Shown here: positions 20,751 through 33,050 of the stretch, piece by piece
Position numbering within the stretch: position 1 is the first letter of the stretch
Layout: every line of letters begins with the position of its first letter
Assembly: GCF_949987515.2 (NCBI RefSeq)
Contig: NC_082689.1
Location: 64,913,746 to 64,977,745 of the forward strand
Direction: 5' to 3'
Length of the DNA stretch: 64,000 bases
From: Delphinus delphis
Taxonomy: Eukaryota; Chordata; Mammalia; Artiodactyla; Delphinidae
The notes under the pieces: model-generated
What the model was told of the DNA's origin: nothing
Database searches by the model: none
What the model saw: the letters and a program-made list of their open reading frames with translations, nothing else
Program-made: the position numbers and the translations under genes

Positions 20751-22100
20751 AAACAAAGACTCATGGATATTTGCTAGTTCTGAGATCTAGTTTTCAAAAT
20801 AGAGTATGCATTAGGCAGGTCATAAGTAAACCTTAAGAAGTAAATTCATCTTTGTGCAGTCTCTTTCTTAGGTGAATCCATTCTCTAAAGCGCCAAACAC
20901 AACGTGACACATTTTTCATGCTTGAAAAAGTAATAGTTTTTGATATTTTGTCCATTGTAGCCAGATTCAAAGGAACAAAAAAGCTTAGTGTTTCAGGAGA
21001 CTGCTCATTGTGAGGGCACCTGCTATGTCTTAACCTACACAAAGAACAGGGACCACTGCCAGATAGAGATAAAATGAAAATACAACCTGGTCTATTCAGG
21101 AGCCCCTGTTATGCCTGCTAAAGTGGTCTAATATTAACAGCACCCACTTTCACTCTTAAAAGGGCCCCGGTTTAGATGATATAATGGTACAGAGCCTGTG
21201 TGCACAGTGTCCAAGCCCAGTGTCACAAGACAGTCAATAACAGAATCACCAAAAATGAGCAGAGATGGCATTCCTTCATATCTTCTGCCATCACAGCAGC
21301 GGTCTAAACCTCCCATTGCCACAAATACTGTATTCAGTCTTGGTTTCTACAATGAGTATAAGTTTCTCACCCACTGGAACTTTTAAATCAAGCAGTTAAT
21401 TGAATTATCAAAAATAACTTCACTATTTCAGGGAAAAATCCATTCTAAATCACTATAATGGCCACTAGGTTTTCTACTCATTAGTGTTTTCTGGTTCCTG
21501 ACTCTGCTGTTGTCCTGTGACTAAAAAGATGTACAGTGACAAAAATGATTTAAATTGAGCTTTCTCAGCCAGCCTTATGAACCACACCCATTCCAAACAT
21601 AGCTATTGATATTTCAAGTTCGGTGTTGTTTAAGAGGTCCATGATTTCACTGATTTACTTCTGATCTAGCAGTGGTCTAACAGATTTATAGATTGACCAG
21701 GCCCTTCTGTAATCTGGTGTAATCTACAGTGTATCAAAGAAACATGTCTGAAATTCCTGGAAATTTTATGGCTGTCTTCCTTAGTTTAAAGGGAAGAATT
21801 GAATGTTCCTGTCTATGTACCTTTTCTGGACTAGTTCTACTGTAATTGTGGAGGTTGGGGAGAGGTGGGAGAGTTGTGCTTTGAAAGCAATATGTGTTCA
21901 CTCACCGCATTATCTTTAAGATATTTTAAATGTTTAAAGCTTATAATTAAATATTTTCAAAACATTTTTCTAAGTTCTTCTAATTCAGTAAAGCATATGA
22001 CTTTGCCTGAGCAAGCAAATATAGCACTCGAGTGGGACTCATATATTTAGAGTAGCTATTATTGATACAAATCTCCTATGTCTAGAGTTTAGTGAAATAA
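20751..22100. other. Unique sequence, no gene supported
   Basis: About 1.35 kb without a recognised repeat. Two short minus-strand frames (20833-21042 and 21134-21322) look somewhat protein-like, but I find no family, no poly(A) and no duplication that would make this a processed gene copy. Confidence 0.45.
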
Positions 22101-22114
22101 TCCATAGGTTTTTT

Positions 22115-22270
22115 GTTTTTTTAGATTTTATTTATTTTAACATCTTTATTGGAGTATGAGTGCTTTACAATGGTGTGTTAGTTTCTGCTTTATAACAAAG
22201 TGAATCAGCTATATGTATACGTATATACCCATATCCCCTCCCTCTCACGTCTTCCTACCATCCTCCCTAT
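22115..22270 (-). mobile_element. L1: Very short L1 3' end, minus strand
   Basis: Antisense L1 3'UTR ('catctttattggagtatgagtgctttacaatggtg'), cut just inside the G-rich tract. Near-identical flanks tccataggtttttt (22101-22114) and tccatagatttttt (22271-22284) are the target duplications. Confidence 0.85.
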
Positions 22271-22321
22271 TCCATAGATTTTTTACTTTGAGTTTGTAAG
22301 TAAAATTAGCCCTGCTTCACC

Positions 22322-22345
22322 TTTTTTTTTTTTTTTTTTTTTTTT
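22322..22345. repeat. Poly(T) followed by (GT)n-like microsatellite
   Basis: A run of about 24 T, then gtgtgtatgtgtgtgtatac up to 22365. A simple length-variable repeat. Confidence 0.8.
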
Positions 22346-22365
22346 GGTGTGTATGTGTGTGTATA

Positions 22366-23812
22366 CGTTTAGTCAGTTTTTGTTTTAGTTTAGTTACGTA
22401 TTTTTTAACACCTATTTAACTTAAAATCTAGAAATATATGCTCATTTTCTCAAAAATTCATTGAAAGTTAAAAAACAAAAATACAGATTTTAAAGTTGTT
22501 TTCTAGAAATTAACTATGAAGATATTTTAAGTTTTGAGTTAATTCTAGAGGATAGAGTTCAGAGTCACATGCATTTGATGTTATGATTTATGAGGAATGC
22601 TGGAAGCCATTTATGAACTTCATAATGAAATACCTTTTCTCTCTCCCTATTTCTCAAGTTGGAACTCTTTTATGTGACCTACAGAAGTCAACATCTAAAC
22701 CAAAAAGTCATCCAATAATCCTCAATCAGCTCAGTTGAACTTCATAGAGAAACTTATTTTGTGCAAAGTCAAAGCATACATTTTCTGCAAAAGTCACTTC
22801 AAAATGTCATTTCTGAGTAACTTACATTTATGAAGAGACAAAGACTGGAAAAGAAATAAATAGCTAAATGGAACCTACTCCTTATGTGACTGACATATTG
22901 AACTAGATTTTCTTAGCAAATAACCTACTTCCTTATTTAAACTCTTTAATGTAGCTTATTAAAGCTATATGAGTTATTGATTTGCTCTCAAGGACTAAGC
23001 TGAGACCTAGAAAATATTATATAATTATAAGCAGAGGATCTTTAAGTAAAGAAAAAACAAAAATGCCTATAAGGTGCAAGACACAATTCAAAAAAATATG
23101 AAGGAAATAAGGTTAAGAATGTGGTAAAAATAAAAGGCATTTTTGGAAAACTAGAAATTACTCAAAATCATTTGAAAATAGCTTTTATGTTCTTGAAATA
23201 TATCAGAGCTAAATGTGTTCTGATCATCATCAAAGGTGTAGAGATAATCCTATATTTAGGTTAAGCGACCTCCTCCTTCCTAGTACCAGCAAAGCAAAGC
23301 AAAGCAAACTTACCTTCATTCATTTTTCTGTCATATCTAGGAATCTTTATCTTAGGTATATTTTTATTTATGGCCACTCTATTAAGGTTAAGATGTTATC
23401 TAGAAAGGACAAATGTTACTCCTTCTTGAAGTAATGTAATTATTCTTTTGGGAATGGGAGCAAGTGAGGTTAATTTTAAAACGGAGATGGGATCTGGCCA
23501 GAATTACAGATTGGATGAATTCCTAAATTTAAGAGGTGAGTTTCTGCATGTGTGTGTGTGCACGTGCATGCCTTCCTGTAAATCAGAGTGGTGGTAAGAA
23601 GGGGTGCCAAACAGAACAACAGTGAATCATTTTGGTTTAGGCTGATTATAATCTTACTGCATTACATTAGATATTTGGAATTATAAAATATACTTAAAAA
23701 CATGCCCAAGGAGACATTTTAGAATTTTGCTTAGGTTAACAAATTTTATGAGGTTTTAACTAGGGCTTGGTTTACTCTTTCCTGAATTTGAATCATCTGT
23801 CTCTTCGTTTCT
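22366..23812. other. Unassigned AT-rich sequence
   Basis: No repeat family, exon or RNA gene recognised. Confidence 0.45.
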
Positions 23813-23848
23813 TCTCTCTCTCTCTCTCTTTTTTTTTGGGGGGGGGGT
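23812..23848. repeat. (CT)n - poly(T) - poly(G) compound simple repeat
   Basis: CT dinucleotides pass directly into about 9 T and then about 10 G. The polypyrimidine-to-polypurine switch within one strand is simple low-complexity sequence. Confidence 0.8.
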
Positions 23849-23884
23849 GTTTACTGCTTATGTAAAGCAGAATAGATTTTTTTC

Positions 23885-24045
23885 CAGCTTTTTATTGAGG
23901 TATAATTGACAAATAAAAATTATATATATTTAAGGTGAAAAATGCAATGATTTGATATATGTATACGTTGTGAAATGATTATTACAATCAAGCTAATCAA
24001 CACATCTATCACCTCACAGTTACCATTCGTCTCCTTTTCTCCTGG
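23885..24045 (-). mobile_element. Old L1M 3'UTR fragment
   Basis: Plus strand reads 'ctttttattgaggtataattgacaaataaaaattatatatatttaaggtg', then 'gatatatgtatacgttgtgaaatgattattacaatcaagctaatcaacacatc', the antisense 3'UTR of mammalian-wide L1M. Confidence 0.75.
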
Positions 24046-24440
24046 GTCATTCACTTGTTCACCCATTTCTCTGACAAATAATTCCTGCATATCTACTATG
24101 TACCAGGCACTCTCTTAAGGACTGTGGATATGAAAAGGATAAGACTAAGACCTTGAATAAGACTCAAAGAGCTTACAACTTAGTGGGGGAGCCTAAGACA
24201 TGAAGTAATTATAAATCACTGTGATTGGTCCCTTGATTATACTATTCAAAGTGCATATAAAAGGCGGGGGGTGGGAGAGAACGGGAAGAGGGGAGATATT
24301 AAGGAGAGTTAATGAAGGTGATGAATTGGAAAGTAAAGGATGCTTCAAATCAGTCTGGTGAAGATGGGAATGAAAACCTCAGGACAGTGTAAGCATAGGT
24401 TTCTAAGCTAGGAAATAGCATTTGATGCCTTGAGGGCTAA
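24046..24440 (+). repeat. Old dispersed mammalian repeat, family not assigned
   Basis: 'catatctactatgtaccaggcactctcttaaggactgtggatatg' and 'agcttacaacttagtgggggagcctaagac' follow the widespread mammalian element also seen at 14860 and 43985. Here it is longer. Confidence 0.5.
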
Positions 24441-25082
24441 TGCCAATTCTCTTCAAGGAAACATCCGTGGGAAGAAATTTTCCAAAATTCTCAATCTACT
24501 ACAAATTTAATATCAGTCCAAAGAGTCAATACTATGCTACATGTGCTGAGAAATTTATATTTGAAAATCACTTTCACAGCAAAACTGCTCTATGGTAATT
24601 GTTTTTATTGCTTCTTTTATCTCCATATTATAAGAGATGAAGAAACTGAATAGTTTCTAATTTTATAGTCGACTCAGAAGAGACCTTTTCTCAATCTCTT
24701 TAAGATTAATGGCAATAAAACAAATATTATCAGGAATCTGATAGATGATGTGACAAATTTCACAGAAAAACGCTCTTATTGATCATGCATCTTTAAAGAC
24801 ACCTCACAACTGATTATCAACCCTAATTGATTCTGGCCAAGATTTCTCGACAGTATAGCCAGCAATTTAGAGAGGGAGCACTTGTAGTAAAGCATTGTTA
24901 AGAGAAAAAAAAGGTCACTAATGCTTTTTCCTTAAAAATTTAATTTAATAAAACTCAATCGTGCAAGAAGCCATATATCCAAATGCCAGATGGTCACTTC
25001 TACCTTTGTACATATACTAACAATTTTCTAGAACCAATAAAGAGAGCTTTTGTTAAAATAAAAAACAATCAAAGAATACATT
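24441..25082. other. Mostly unassigned sequence
   Basis: A possible weak MIR remnant lies near 24540-24690. Nothing else recognised. Confidence 0.35.
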
Positions 25083-26174
25083 TTTCTTATTTTTAAGAAA
25101 AATAAGCTTTTTATTTTGTAATACCTATAGACTTAAAGTTGCAAATGTAGCACAAAACTCCTGTAAACCCTTCAACTAGTTTCCCCTGGTGACAGCATCA
25201 TTTATATAACCATAGTACAATGATTCAAACCAGGAAATTGACACTGATATGATACTAGTAACTAATCTACAGATTTTAATCAAATTCTCATGTTTTCTTG
25301 ATTACTGCTCTGTTTCTGGGGCAGGATCCAACCTAGGGTCCCACACGACAGTTAGTTGTCACGTCCCCTTTGTCTCCTCCAATCTGTGACAGTTCCTCTG
25401 ACTTTCCTTGTCACTTGCCACTTTTAAAGAATATTGGCAGTTATTTTGTAGAATGTTCCTCAAGGTGGGTTAGTCTGATGTTTTCTCTTTATTAGATTGA
25501 GTTTATATGTATTGCGTAATTGGCAAGAGTACAACAGAGGTGATGTTGTGTCCTTTTCAATGTCCCCATAGCAGGAGGCCTTTGATGTCCATGTGTCGTA
25601 TTACTGCTGAAGCAAAGTTATTCTTTTTCCCTTTTGTTTTTCCTTTGTAATCAAAAGGAATATGTTGTAGGAAGATGCTTTGAGACTAAGAAAACTCGTA
25701 TTTCTCATCATACTTTTGTTCCCTGCCTTTAGAACTCATCAGTGTTTCTTGGCTGTCACAATCACTGTGGAGTTTGCCTAATGGTGGTTTTATATTTCCA
25801 CCGTGCCTTCTGTATTAATTAATTGGAATTCTACTGTATGGAAGAATGTATTCTCTCCATTTTCATACGTTCAATTCTTTATATTAATATGGACTCATGG
25901 ATGGATATTTGCTTTATTCTATTGACTGAATAGTTACTATTGTTACTTATCTTGTTGTTCAAGTTGTCCTATATTTGGACATTGGGAGCTCCCTCAAATA
26001 GGGTCCTACATCCTTTATAAGTGTTCTCATCATTTTTTAAGCACTTACTTTACGGCACATCAAAAGGTACATCTTGTATTCCCAATCCCTGGAACCAAGC
26101 ATTTCTATAGGAAACCCTGGTTCCTTTAATCACAGAATGGGTTTTAGAAATCAAGATCTGGGTGCTAGTTGAAT
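25083..26174 (-). mobile_element. Old L1M 3' region, minus strand
   Basis: Long antisense L1M 3'UTR: 'gtaaacccttcaactagtttcccctggtgacagcatcatttatataacc', 'ttagttgtcacgtcccctttgtctcctccaatctgtgacagtt', 'gtttgcctaatggtggtttt' and 'ggactcatggatggatatttgctttattc' in consensus order. A younger L1 tail begins right at its end. Confidence 0.75.
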
Positions 26175-26580
26175 GTAAACTTTTAAAATCTGAAGTAAGT
26201 CAGAAAGAGAAAAACAAATATCGTATATTAACGCATATATGTGGAATCTAGAAAAATGGTATAGATGATCTTATTTGCAAAGCAGAAACAGAGACACAGA
26301 TGTAGAGAACAAATGTAAGGATACCAAGGGGGAAGGGTGGGGAGGAATTGGGAGATTGGGATTGACATATATACACTACTATGTATAAAATAGGTAACTA
26401 ATGAGAACCTACTGTATAGCACAAGGAACTCTGCTTGGTGCCCTGTGGTGACCTAAATGGGAAGGAAATCCGAAAAAGAGGTGATATATGTATACGTATG
26501 GCTGATTCACTTTGCTGTACAGCAGAAACCGACACAGCAGTGTAAAGCAACTCTACTCCAATAAAAAAATTTTTTTTAAT
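26175..26580 (+). mobile_element. L1: 5'-truncated L1 3' end, plus strand
   Basis: Begins 'ctgaagtaagtcagaaagagaaaaac' (last ORF2 codons), then a 3'UTR ending 'gtgtaaagcaactctactccaataaaaaaa'. It contains AATAAA about 10 bp before the A/T-rich end. It abuts the old L1M at 25083-26174. Confidence 0.85.
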
Positions 26581-27273
26581 CTTTTATAGAATGAAGATTT
26601 TTAATTAAAAAAATTCATTATATTATTCACTGATGCTATGAATGGTCTGTCCTTCACGAACACCTCATTATTAATAGTATTGTGTTAATATTTACCCCAG
26701 ATACCTCAGTGATTGTATAGATGCTGGTAATTGAAAACTTCTGTGCAGAGATGTTCTATGCTATGAAGGGTGGAGGTTGGTGGCTCCCAGGCTGCTTGCT
26801 ATCATATTGGTTTTCGTGTTCCAGTTTAGATCATCTTCCTGTTGTTGCCATCTACCTTTCCTGAGTCTTTTTATCAAGACTGGTCTATCTTTGGGCTTTT
26901 TTCTTAACTTACTCCATACCTAGTTCCACCCCTTAGGCAGACACTGTCCTTTTGCTGCCTCCTGACTACTCAGAACTAACATAAAGGTGATTCAGGTTGG
27001 CTTACCTTGCCTCACAGCCCTATATTAAACTATTTTTTTCCCTCTTCCTGCCTCAGTCAAAACTCCTGAATTCTCAGAATTGCTGACATGGGCTAGATCT
27101 TGAGAGCAAAGAAACTGATTGAAACATGGTCATACTAGGTTGAATATCACTGACATCCATCCTCCATTTAGATTTTCAAGTTTTATTTGACGTCTAAATG
27201 AGACCTTAACTATTAACTTAGTGAATTCCCAGCCTGTCGATAAAGTGAGTAAAACATTTTGGGAAGCACGGAC
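26581..27273. other. Unassigned sequence
   Basis: May continue old repeat sequence at its left edge. No gene recognised. Confidence 0.4.
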
Positions 27274-27353
27274 AGTATTTTTGATAATAATTCCTGTAAA
27301 ATCAGAATGCATAAGTATTTTCGATAATAATTCCTGTAAAATCAGAATGCATA
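27274..27353. repeat. 40-bp tandem duplication
   Basis: Two adjacent 40-bp units (27274-27313, 27314-27353) differ at a single base, t versus c before 'gataataattcctg'. A recent local duplication. Confidence 0.92.
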
Positions 27354-30300
27354 ATACTAACTCCCAACAACCCTCAGTAAGTGAAAAGAAAGGTCAGAAT
27401 TCCAGTACAACATATTTACACAGTGCAGACTCTATAACCTCATTTATCTAAACATGCTTTATGACACCATTTCACAGTACAAAAGAGTTAAAGTAATTCA
27501 ATACAAAGACCTCAGATGAACATTTATAGGACAATCTCACAACCGGTCTCATATATTTACATGCAGAATATCATAAAGTACCTTTTATAAATCGATGCAA
27601 AGTCTGCAGTTCTCTGCTCTCTAGTAACTATTTGGCGATATGAGCATCTTAAGAGGAAGCAGATACTAAAGGCATGTGTGACTTGTTTGGTGCTATTTAT
27701 GCTGTGATGCTTTCATCATTTTTGACATGTACCTATCTATCATGGGTATGTGACTGCCAACGAAATGAATGCCGTGCAGTGAGTAAATGTTCTGTACTGA
27801 AGATTTCAGTTGAAATAAGAATTGGTATTTTATGCCATCTTGAAGGAACTGCAAACATTTCATAAAAACCCTCTATCAGGTGGCAACAATAAATCAGTTA
27901 CATGGGGATTTTGAAGAATTAGTTATGAAGGCCCCCAGGCTATGCTGATAAAGGTCTGAGGACACTGGGGAAGCATCTTCAAAACCACAGGGTCAGTTAG
28001 AATATCCTACTATAGGAGGGATCGCAAAGCACTCCTCTGGTCATTCCAAATAACCTAGTCAATTCAAAGATATGAAGTTGTGTCTCTTATTCCCAAAAAC
28101 CTCTTCTACCAGATCTAGACATGACTGATGCAGCTAGGTGGCTTTACAGGACACGCGTTCTCCCTGTGGTGCAGCCTGGTGCCTCGCTCCTCTCCTCTTG
28201 CCCTTAAAGGAGAGATGAGTGTGACTTCCTAGCTCTATCAGCACCCTTCTCTCAATTTAGAGCAATGCTCTGCCAACCTTGGCCATCTTGCTTCTCCTCC
28301 CAGATGACTATATCACTTGAACTTGAACTTGGAAATATGACGCTTTGCTCTGTTATGGACTGAACCCTGAGAGTATTATCACTGTTATTTTCAGGGCAGA
28401 GTGATCAGAAATTCTTAAGATCTCTCCACACCCAGACCAATTCTAAGCGTAACTGTTAGAGAAGATTTTTAGGTAAAGATATTGAAGTAATTATGCAATT
28501 AAAAATAGTATTTATAAATAAAACATTTCTGCAATATTAGCCAGTGAGTGAAAAAACAACTACATGTTTGAGCACATACACATGGTTACAAGCTCTTGTA
28601 ACTGTATAGATTACTTTTCCTTTTTCTTCTCTCTCTCTCTCTCTGACCTGCTTATCAGCTGGGGTCACTTAGCTGTACTGGTAATTGCTTTAACTGTTTT
28701 TCTAATTGATTTCCATTTTTAATGAAGACAAAAGGTGGAAAAAGAGTTGTAGCACATGTTTAGTTGTCAATCCAACCGCTCTCAAGAGCCAAACTTTGTG
28801 CAAGCTGTTGTGAAAACAAAGAATTATATAATACATCTGACAATGGGAGTTCTAAAGGGTACACATGGCACATAGCAAATAATTACAACACAATATAGTA
28901 AGAACATACTTAGAATAAGTAAGATTACATGAGAACACTTGGTTTGTGGGTGGAGGCAAGGGCACAGCAGTTGGAACTGATCTTAAAAAATAAGTGAAGT
29001 TTGAGTTGAATCTTACAATGTGAATAGCTCACCAGTCTGTAAGCACAGGAATAACTTGGCCTTGGCTTAATTCTCTAATCTCATTGGCAGGACCCCTGTT
29101 GAGAGGCAGAAACCCAACTCTGATATTTCATGAGACAATTTTATTCAAAGATTCTACATGAATCCTTGACACCATTTTCCTCATAATCATAGAACTACAT
29201 TTTGCTTCATTTAAAACAGAATTCCCTAATACTGAGTACCCTCTGAATTCTTTTAAATACAGCACATTTTAAAAATATGTTTCTGATGCTCAAGTACTCA
29301 CAAAAAAAACTTTAGGATAATATCTGTCTTAAATAAAAATATAACTTTCCCTGTAAATATGTATTTCTGATCCCTATATTCTATCTTATAGCATTATTTT
29401 ATAGTAATATTTAAAAGACATATTTCCAAATATCTCAAAATTAATATTATGAGGAAATAGTTCCAGAAATAATTACTATAATAATACAATTAGTAATTGC
29501 TTTAATTTTTATTCATTTTTTAAACTGATTTTATCATGTGGCCCCTAGAAGCCTCCAAAACTAGTATTGATTGGAGTTATTTCAGGTTGATGTGTCTTCT
29601 TCAAAGGGAACATTTTTGTTTAAATAAAATAATTCAAAGAATTCCCCAAAATATGAGAGACCTTGTAAAGATTCAAACATGTCAAATTTCTCTTTCTTAA
29701 GGTTTGGGTGAATAATTTCCCTCTTATTTAATGATAAGGAAGTAACTGGTAACCATAAAATGTCTTCTTGGAGTCTCATGGTGAAGCTGGAAGCCAGATT
29801 ACAGTATGATAATAAACTAATAGAAATTGAGAGAGTTTAGATGACCATATTGGACAATACTTTAATAAGACTGACCAGAGAAGAAAGTGAAGAAATAAGG
29901 TGGTAGGTAAAAGGAGACTTGTGGTTTTAAGGTCTGTGTTTGTTAGTTTCTTTTTTGGAGAGACATGTCAATATTTAAAGGTTGATAGAAGGAACTGGTA
30001 GAGAAAGAGGATAGGGAATTCCCCATCTGGTCATAACTAACACCAGACTATCTGCTGCCATACACAATTATAAACAATCACAAAATATTTACAACAACCA
30101 ATTATAGGCATTCTACAATACGTGGAAAAACACTGCACTATTCGTGAGAAGGAAATTCATGACTCTCATGTCTGCCCTGGCTCTTTGTCTTGGGATAATA
30201 TACAAGCTTCTCCACAGAGAAGACAGAATTTAGAATGAATCCCATGAAGTTCAGGGAGGGTGGCACACACTTTGGGACTTAAACAGTCATATAATAAAGT

Positions 30301-30451
30301 CATGAACACAGAAATTCAAGGGGATCAGACACCAATTGACTATTTGCTATAATAAAATCAATACTCTTCAGAAGAAGCTATAGAATTAGGTATCTACAGT
30401 ATACTAACCAAACAAAATATCTACTTACATAATAAAAACTTACTAGACACA
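27354..30451. other. About 3 kb of mostly unique sequence
   Basis: No clear repeat or gene. Includes a short (CT)n at 28626-28644. Short open frames (27674-27865 plus, 29582-29779 minus) show no family features and are most likely chance. Confidence 0.45.
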
Positions 30452-30485
30452 CCATCAATCAATCAATCAATCAATCAGTCAGTCA
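30452..30485. repeat. (CAAT)n tetranucleotide microsatellite
   Basis: Six caat-type units followed by two cagt variants. Confidence 0.85.
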
Positions 30486-30489
30486 ACAG

Positions 30490-31260
30490 AAACAGACTTG
30501 AAGATGGCCTGGATGTTGGATTTAACAAAGAATTTAAAGCAAGCAGTAAAAGTATGATCAAGATCTTAAAGTCTTAATGAATGACAAAGAAAGGAATCTC
30601 AGGAAATAAAAGGAATCTATAAAAACAACCAAATGGAAATTGAGTGCAAAATTACAATAAATGATGTAAAATTTCTCCAGATAGATTTAAAAATCATATT
30701 GGAAATGGTAGAAGAAACTGTTAGGAAACTTAAATGCAGATCAATATAATTATTCAATATGAATAACTGAAAGAAAAATATTGAAAAAAACCCACCAAGT
30801 TTGGCTTATTGCCAAGTAGCTCCTATTGAATCAAACTTCCCACAGATAGCAAATATAAGCTCTGGATAAATACAAACACAAAATAAAACAAATTAACAAT
30901 AGCAACAACAACAAAAAAACTAACTAAATGCACCAGGGGATGAATCAAAATAGGCAGAAACTTGAGGTAAGTTGGCAGTTGGTAGAAGGGGACAGCCCTG
31001 GGCGAGCTTCACATTTTAATAGCTTTTAGTAAGATGGAAAGCCCCAAGCTGTGCCAAGTAGGAAAGACTACAACTCCAATGGAAAATCTACAGCCTTGTT
31101 GGCTTGAAAAAATAGTCACAGGATAGTCATTGGAAAGGGAATAAGGAGAAGATACAGATGTGGAATTAGCAGGCAAGGATTTTAAAGCAGCTATTTAAAC
31201 TAGGTTCAGAAACAAAAGGAAAATAATCCTGTAAATAATTAAATGATAGAATATGTAAAC
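30490..31260 (+). mobile_element. Probable ancient L1M 5'UTR/ORF1 remnant
   Basis: Phrases such as 'ggaatctcaggaaataaaaggaatctataaaaacaaccaaatggaaattg' and 'ggattttaaagcagctatttaaac' look like the ORF1-proximal part of mammalian-wide L1. No readable frame is left. Confidence 0.4.
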
Positions 31261-31326
31261 AAATCTTGAGGGAGGAATGGAGAGTCTCAGAAATTATATA
31301 TATGTGTGTATATAGAGAAGATTATT

Positions 31327-31536
31327 ATTATTATTATTATTTTGCGGTACGCGGGCCTCTCACTGCTGTGGCCTCTCCCGTTGCGGAGCACAGGCTCCGG
31401 ATGCGCAGGATCAGCGGCCATGGCTCACGGGCCCAGCCACTCCGCGGCATGTGGGATCCTCCCGGACCGGGGCACGAACCCACGTCTCCTGCATCGGCAG
31501 GCGGACTCTCAACCACTGCGCCACCAGGGAAGTCCA
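31327..31536 (-). mobile_element. CHR-type tRNA-derived SINE
   Basis: Complete minus-strand copy. Flanks agaagattatt at 31316-31326 and 31537-31547. Its tail has changed to an (att)n repeat instead of poly(A), a common fate of SINE tails. Confidence 0.9.
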
Positions 31537-31814
31537 AGAAGATTATTTTTTCTTCCCTTGAGTTCCTTACAAAGAAAATGACTATTTTTTTTTTTTTTAA
31601 AGAATAACACTGAAAGATGGGGGCTATGACATATGTAGAAACAAAAGGTAAGTAAACAATAGCACAAAGGATGGGAGGCCATGCATGGGATTACTTTATC
31701 ATTAGGCTATTTTATTTGTCAAGTGTGACTTGTGAAGTGGGAGGTGGGACTTGTCAGGTGTTGGGTGGGAAGTGGAAAGTGATACAATATGAATTCTAAG
31801 GGTGTGACAATTTT

Positions 31815-32186
31815 AGGGTTGTCTTAGTCCATTCAGGTTGTCACAACAAACTGACATAGACAGGGTGGCTTATGACAAACGGAAATTTATTTCTCACATT
31901 TTTGGAAGCTAGAAGTCTGAGATCTGAGTGCCAGCATGGTCAGGTTCTAGTTAGGGCTTTTTCCGGGTCACAGACTGTCAACTTTTCCTTGTATTCTCTC
32001 ACAGCAGAAGGGTTTAGCTAGCTCTCCAGCTACCTTCTTATAAGGGCACATTAGGATTACCTATGCATGATGGCTCCATGCTCATGACCTAATTACCTCC
32101 CAAAGGCCTCACCTCTGAATACCTTCATGTTGCAATTAGAGTTTCAACATATGAATTTTAGGGTAAGCCAAACTCCTAACCTATGT
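31815..32186 (-). mobile_element. MaLR (MLT1-type) solo LTR, minus strand
   Basis: Plus strand reads 'cttagtccattcaggttgtcacaacaaactgacatagacagggtggctta', then 'tcttataagggcacattagg' and 'caaaggcctcacctctgaatacc...catatgaatttta', the reverse complement of the MLT1-group LTR. No internal region present. Confidence 0.75.
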
Positions 32187-32308
32187 GGGAAAAGGATCTG
32201 GAAAAGAATGAATATATGTATATGTACAGCTGAATCACTGTGCCGTACACCTGAAACTAACACAACATTGTAAATCACCTATACTCCGATAAAATTAAAA
32301 AAAAAAAT
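32187..32308 (+). mobile_element. L1: Short L1 3' tail
   Basis: Ends 'ctgaaactaacacaacattgtaaatcacctatactccgataaaatt' plus an A tract, matching the younger L1 3'UTRs here. Confidence 0.8.
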
Positions 32309-32613
32309 CAAAATGAATAACCATGCCAAGTGTTGGCAAGACTGTGGAGGAACTGGAACTCTTGTACACTCTGTTGGCAGTGTAAAAATGGTAAAATCAC
32401 TTTGGAAAAGAGTTTGGAATTTCTTTAAAAAAAACACCTAATTTATGATCCAGCTAGTCTACTATTTATTTACCCCAAAGGGGTGAAAGACTGTACTCAA
32501 AGAGAGACTTCTACATGAATGTTCATAGCAGCTTTACTTGTAATAGTCGAAAACTGGAAAACACCAAAATGTCTATCAATAGGTAAAAGAATAAACAAAG
32601 TGGTATATTCATA
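32309..32613 (+). mobile_element. Old L1M ORF2 C-terminal part (left piece)
   Basis: 'caagtgttggcaagactgtggaggaactggaactcttgtacactctg' and 'gtgaaagactgtactcaaagagagac' are old L1 ORF2 end. It continues at 33051 after an inserted element. Confidence 0.75.
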
Positions 32614-33048
32614 TTCAGGTATCTCCTGCTTAACAAAAATTTGCTTTATACCATTTAGCTTTTATCAAAGACCTACATTAGTATCTGTTTTTGCTAACTG
32701 AAAGAGATCCAAAGAAGATTTTTTACCTTTAAGAAAAATGGTGAAAAGCAAAAATAGTGGTCAGACTGTGATTTGCAGTGAGCTGTTAATAGAGGCACTG
32801 TGCACCCCTAGCAGTGAGAATGGCACTGCCAAGCTCCTACACTCCAAGGGAACTACACTCTGCATCTCAATACCAGGCCATCATAGCTTTGAACTGTGTC
32901 TGTAAGAATCTGTGCTTTATCTTGATTTATTTTGTGCATCTGTTAGCAAGATGTGTCCTAAGGTAATTGCTTTATGCAATTTATGCCGTTTCGGTGTACA
33001 AAAGTTTCCATAGGAACACTCTACTTTCTGATAGCATAGTGGGGAAAC
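32614..33048. mobile_element. TA-flanked insert in old L1, probable non-autonomous DNA transposon
   Basis: About 435 bp that splits the L1 phrase 'ggtatattcata' / 'caatggaattcaactc'. TA stands on both sides (32612-32613 and 33049-33050), as after Tc1/mariner-type insertion. Inside, 'ttgctttataccatttagc' and 'ttgctttatgcaatttatgcc' are related. Terminal inverted repeats are not convincing and I cannot name the family. No coding frame. Confidence 0.5.
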
Positions 33049-33050
33049 TA

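Noticed and set aside
20833..21322. Two protein-like minus-strand frames (70 and 62 codons) that could be a processed gene copy
   Set aside because: No family recognised, stops between them, no poly(A) and no flanking duplication. Not enough to call a pseudogene.
30452..30485. CRISPR-like short regular repeat
   Set aside because: It is a simple (CAAT)n microsatellite in a mammalian genome without spacers.
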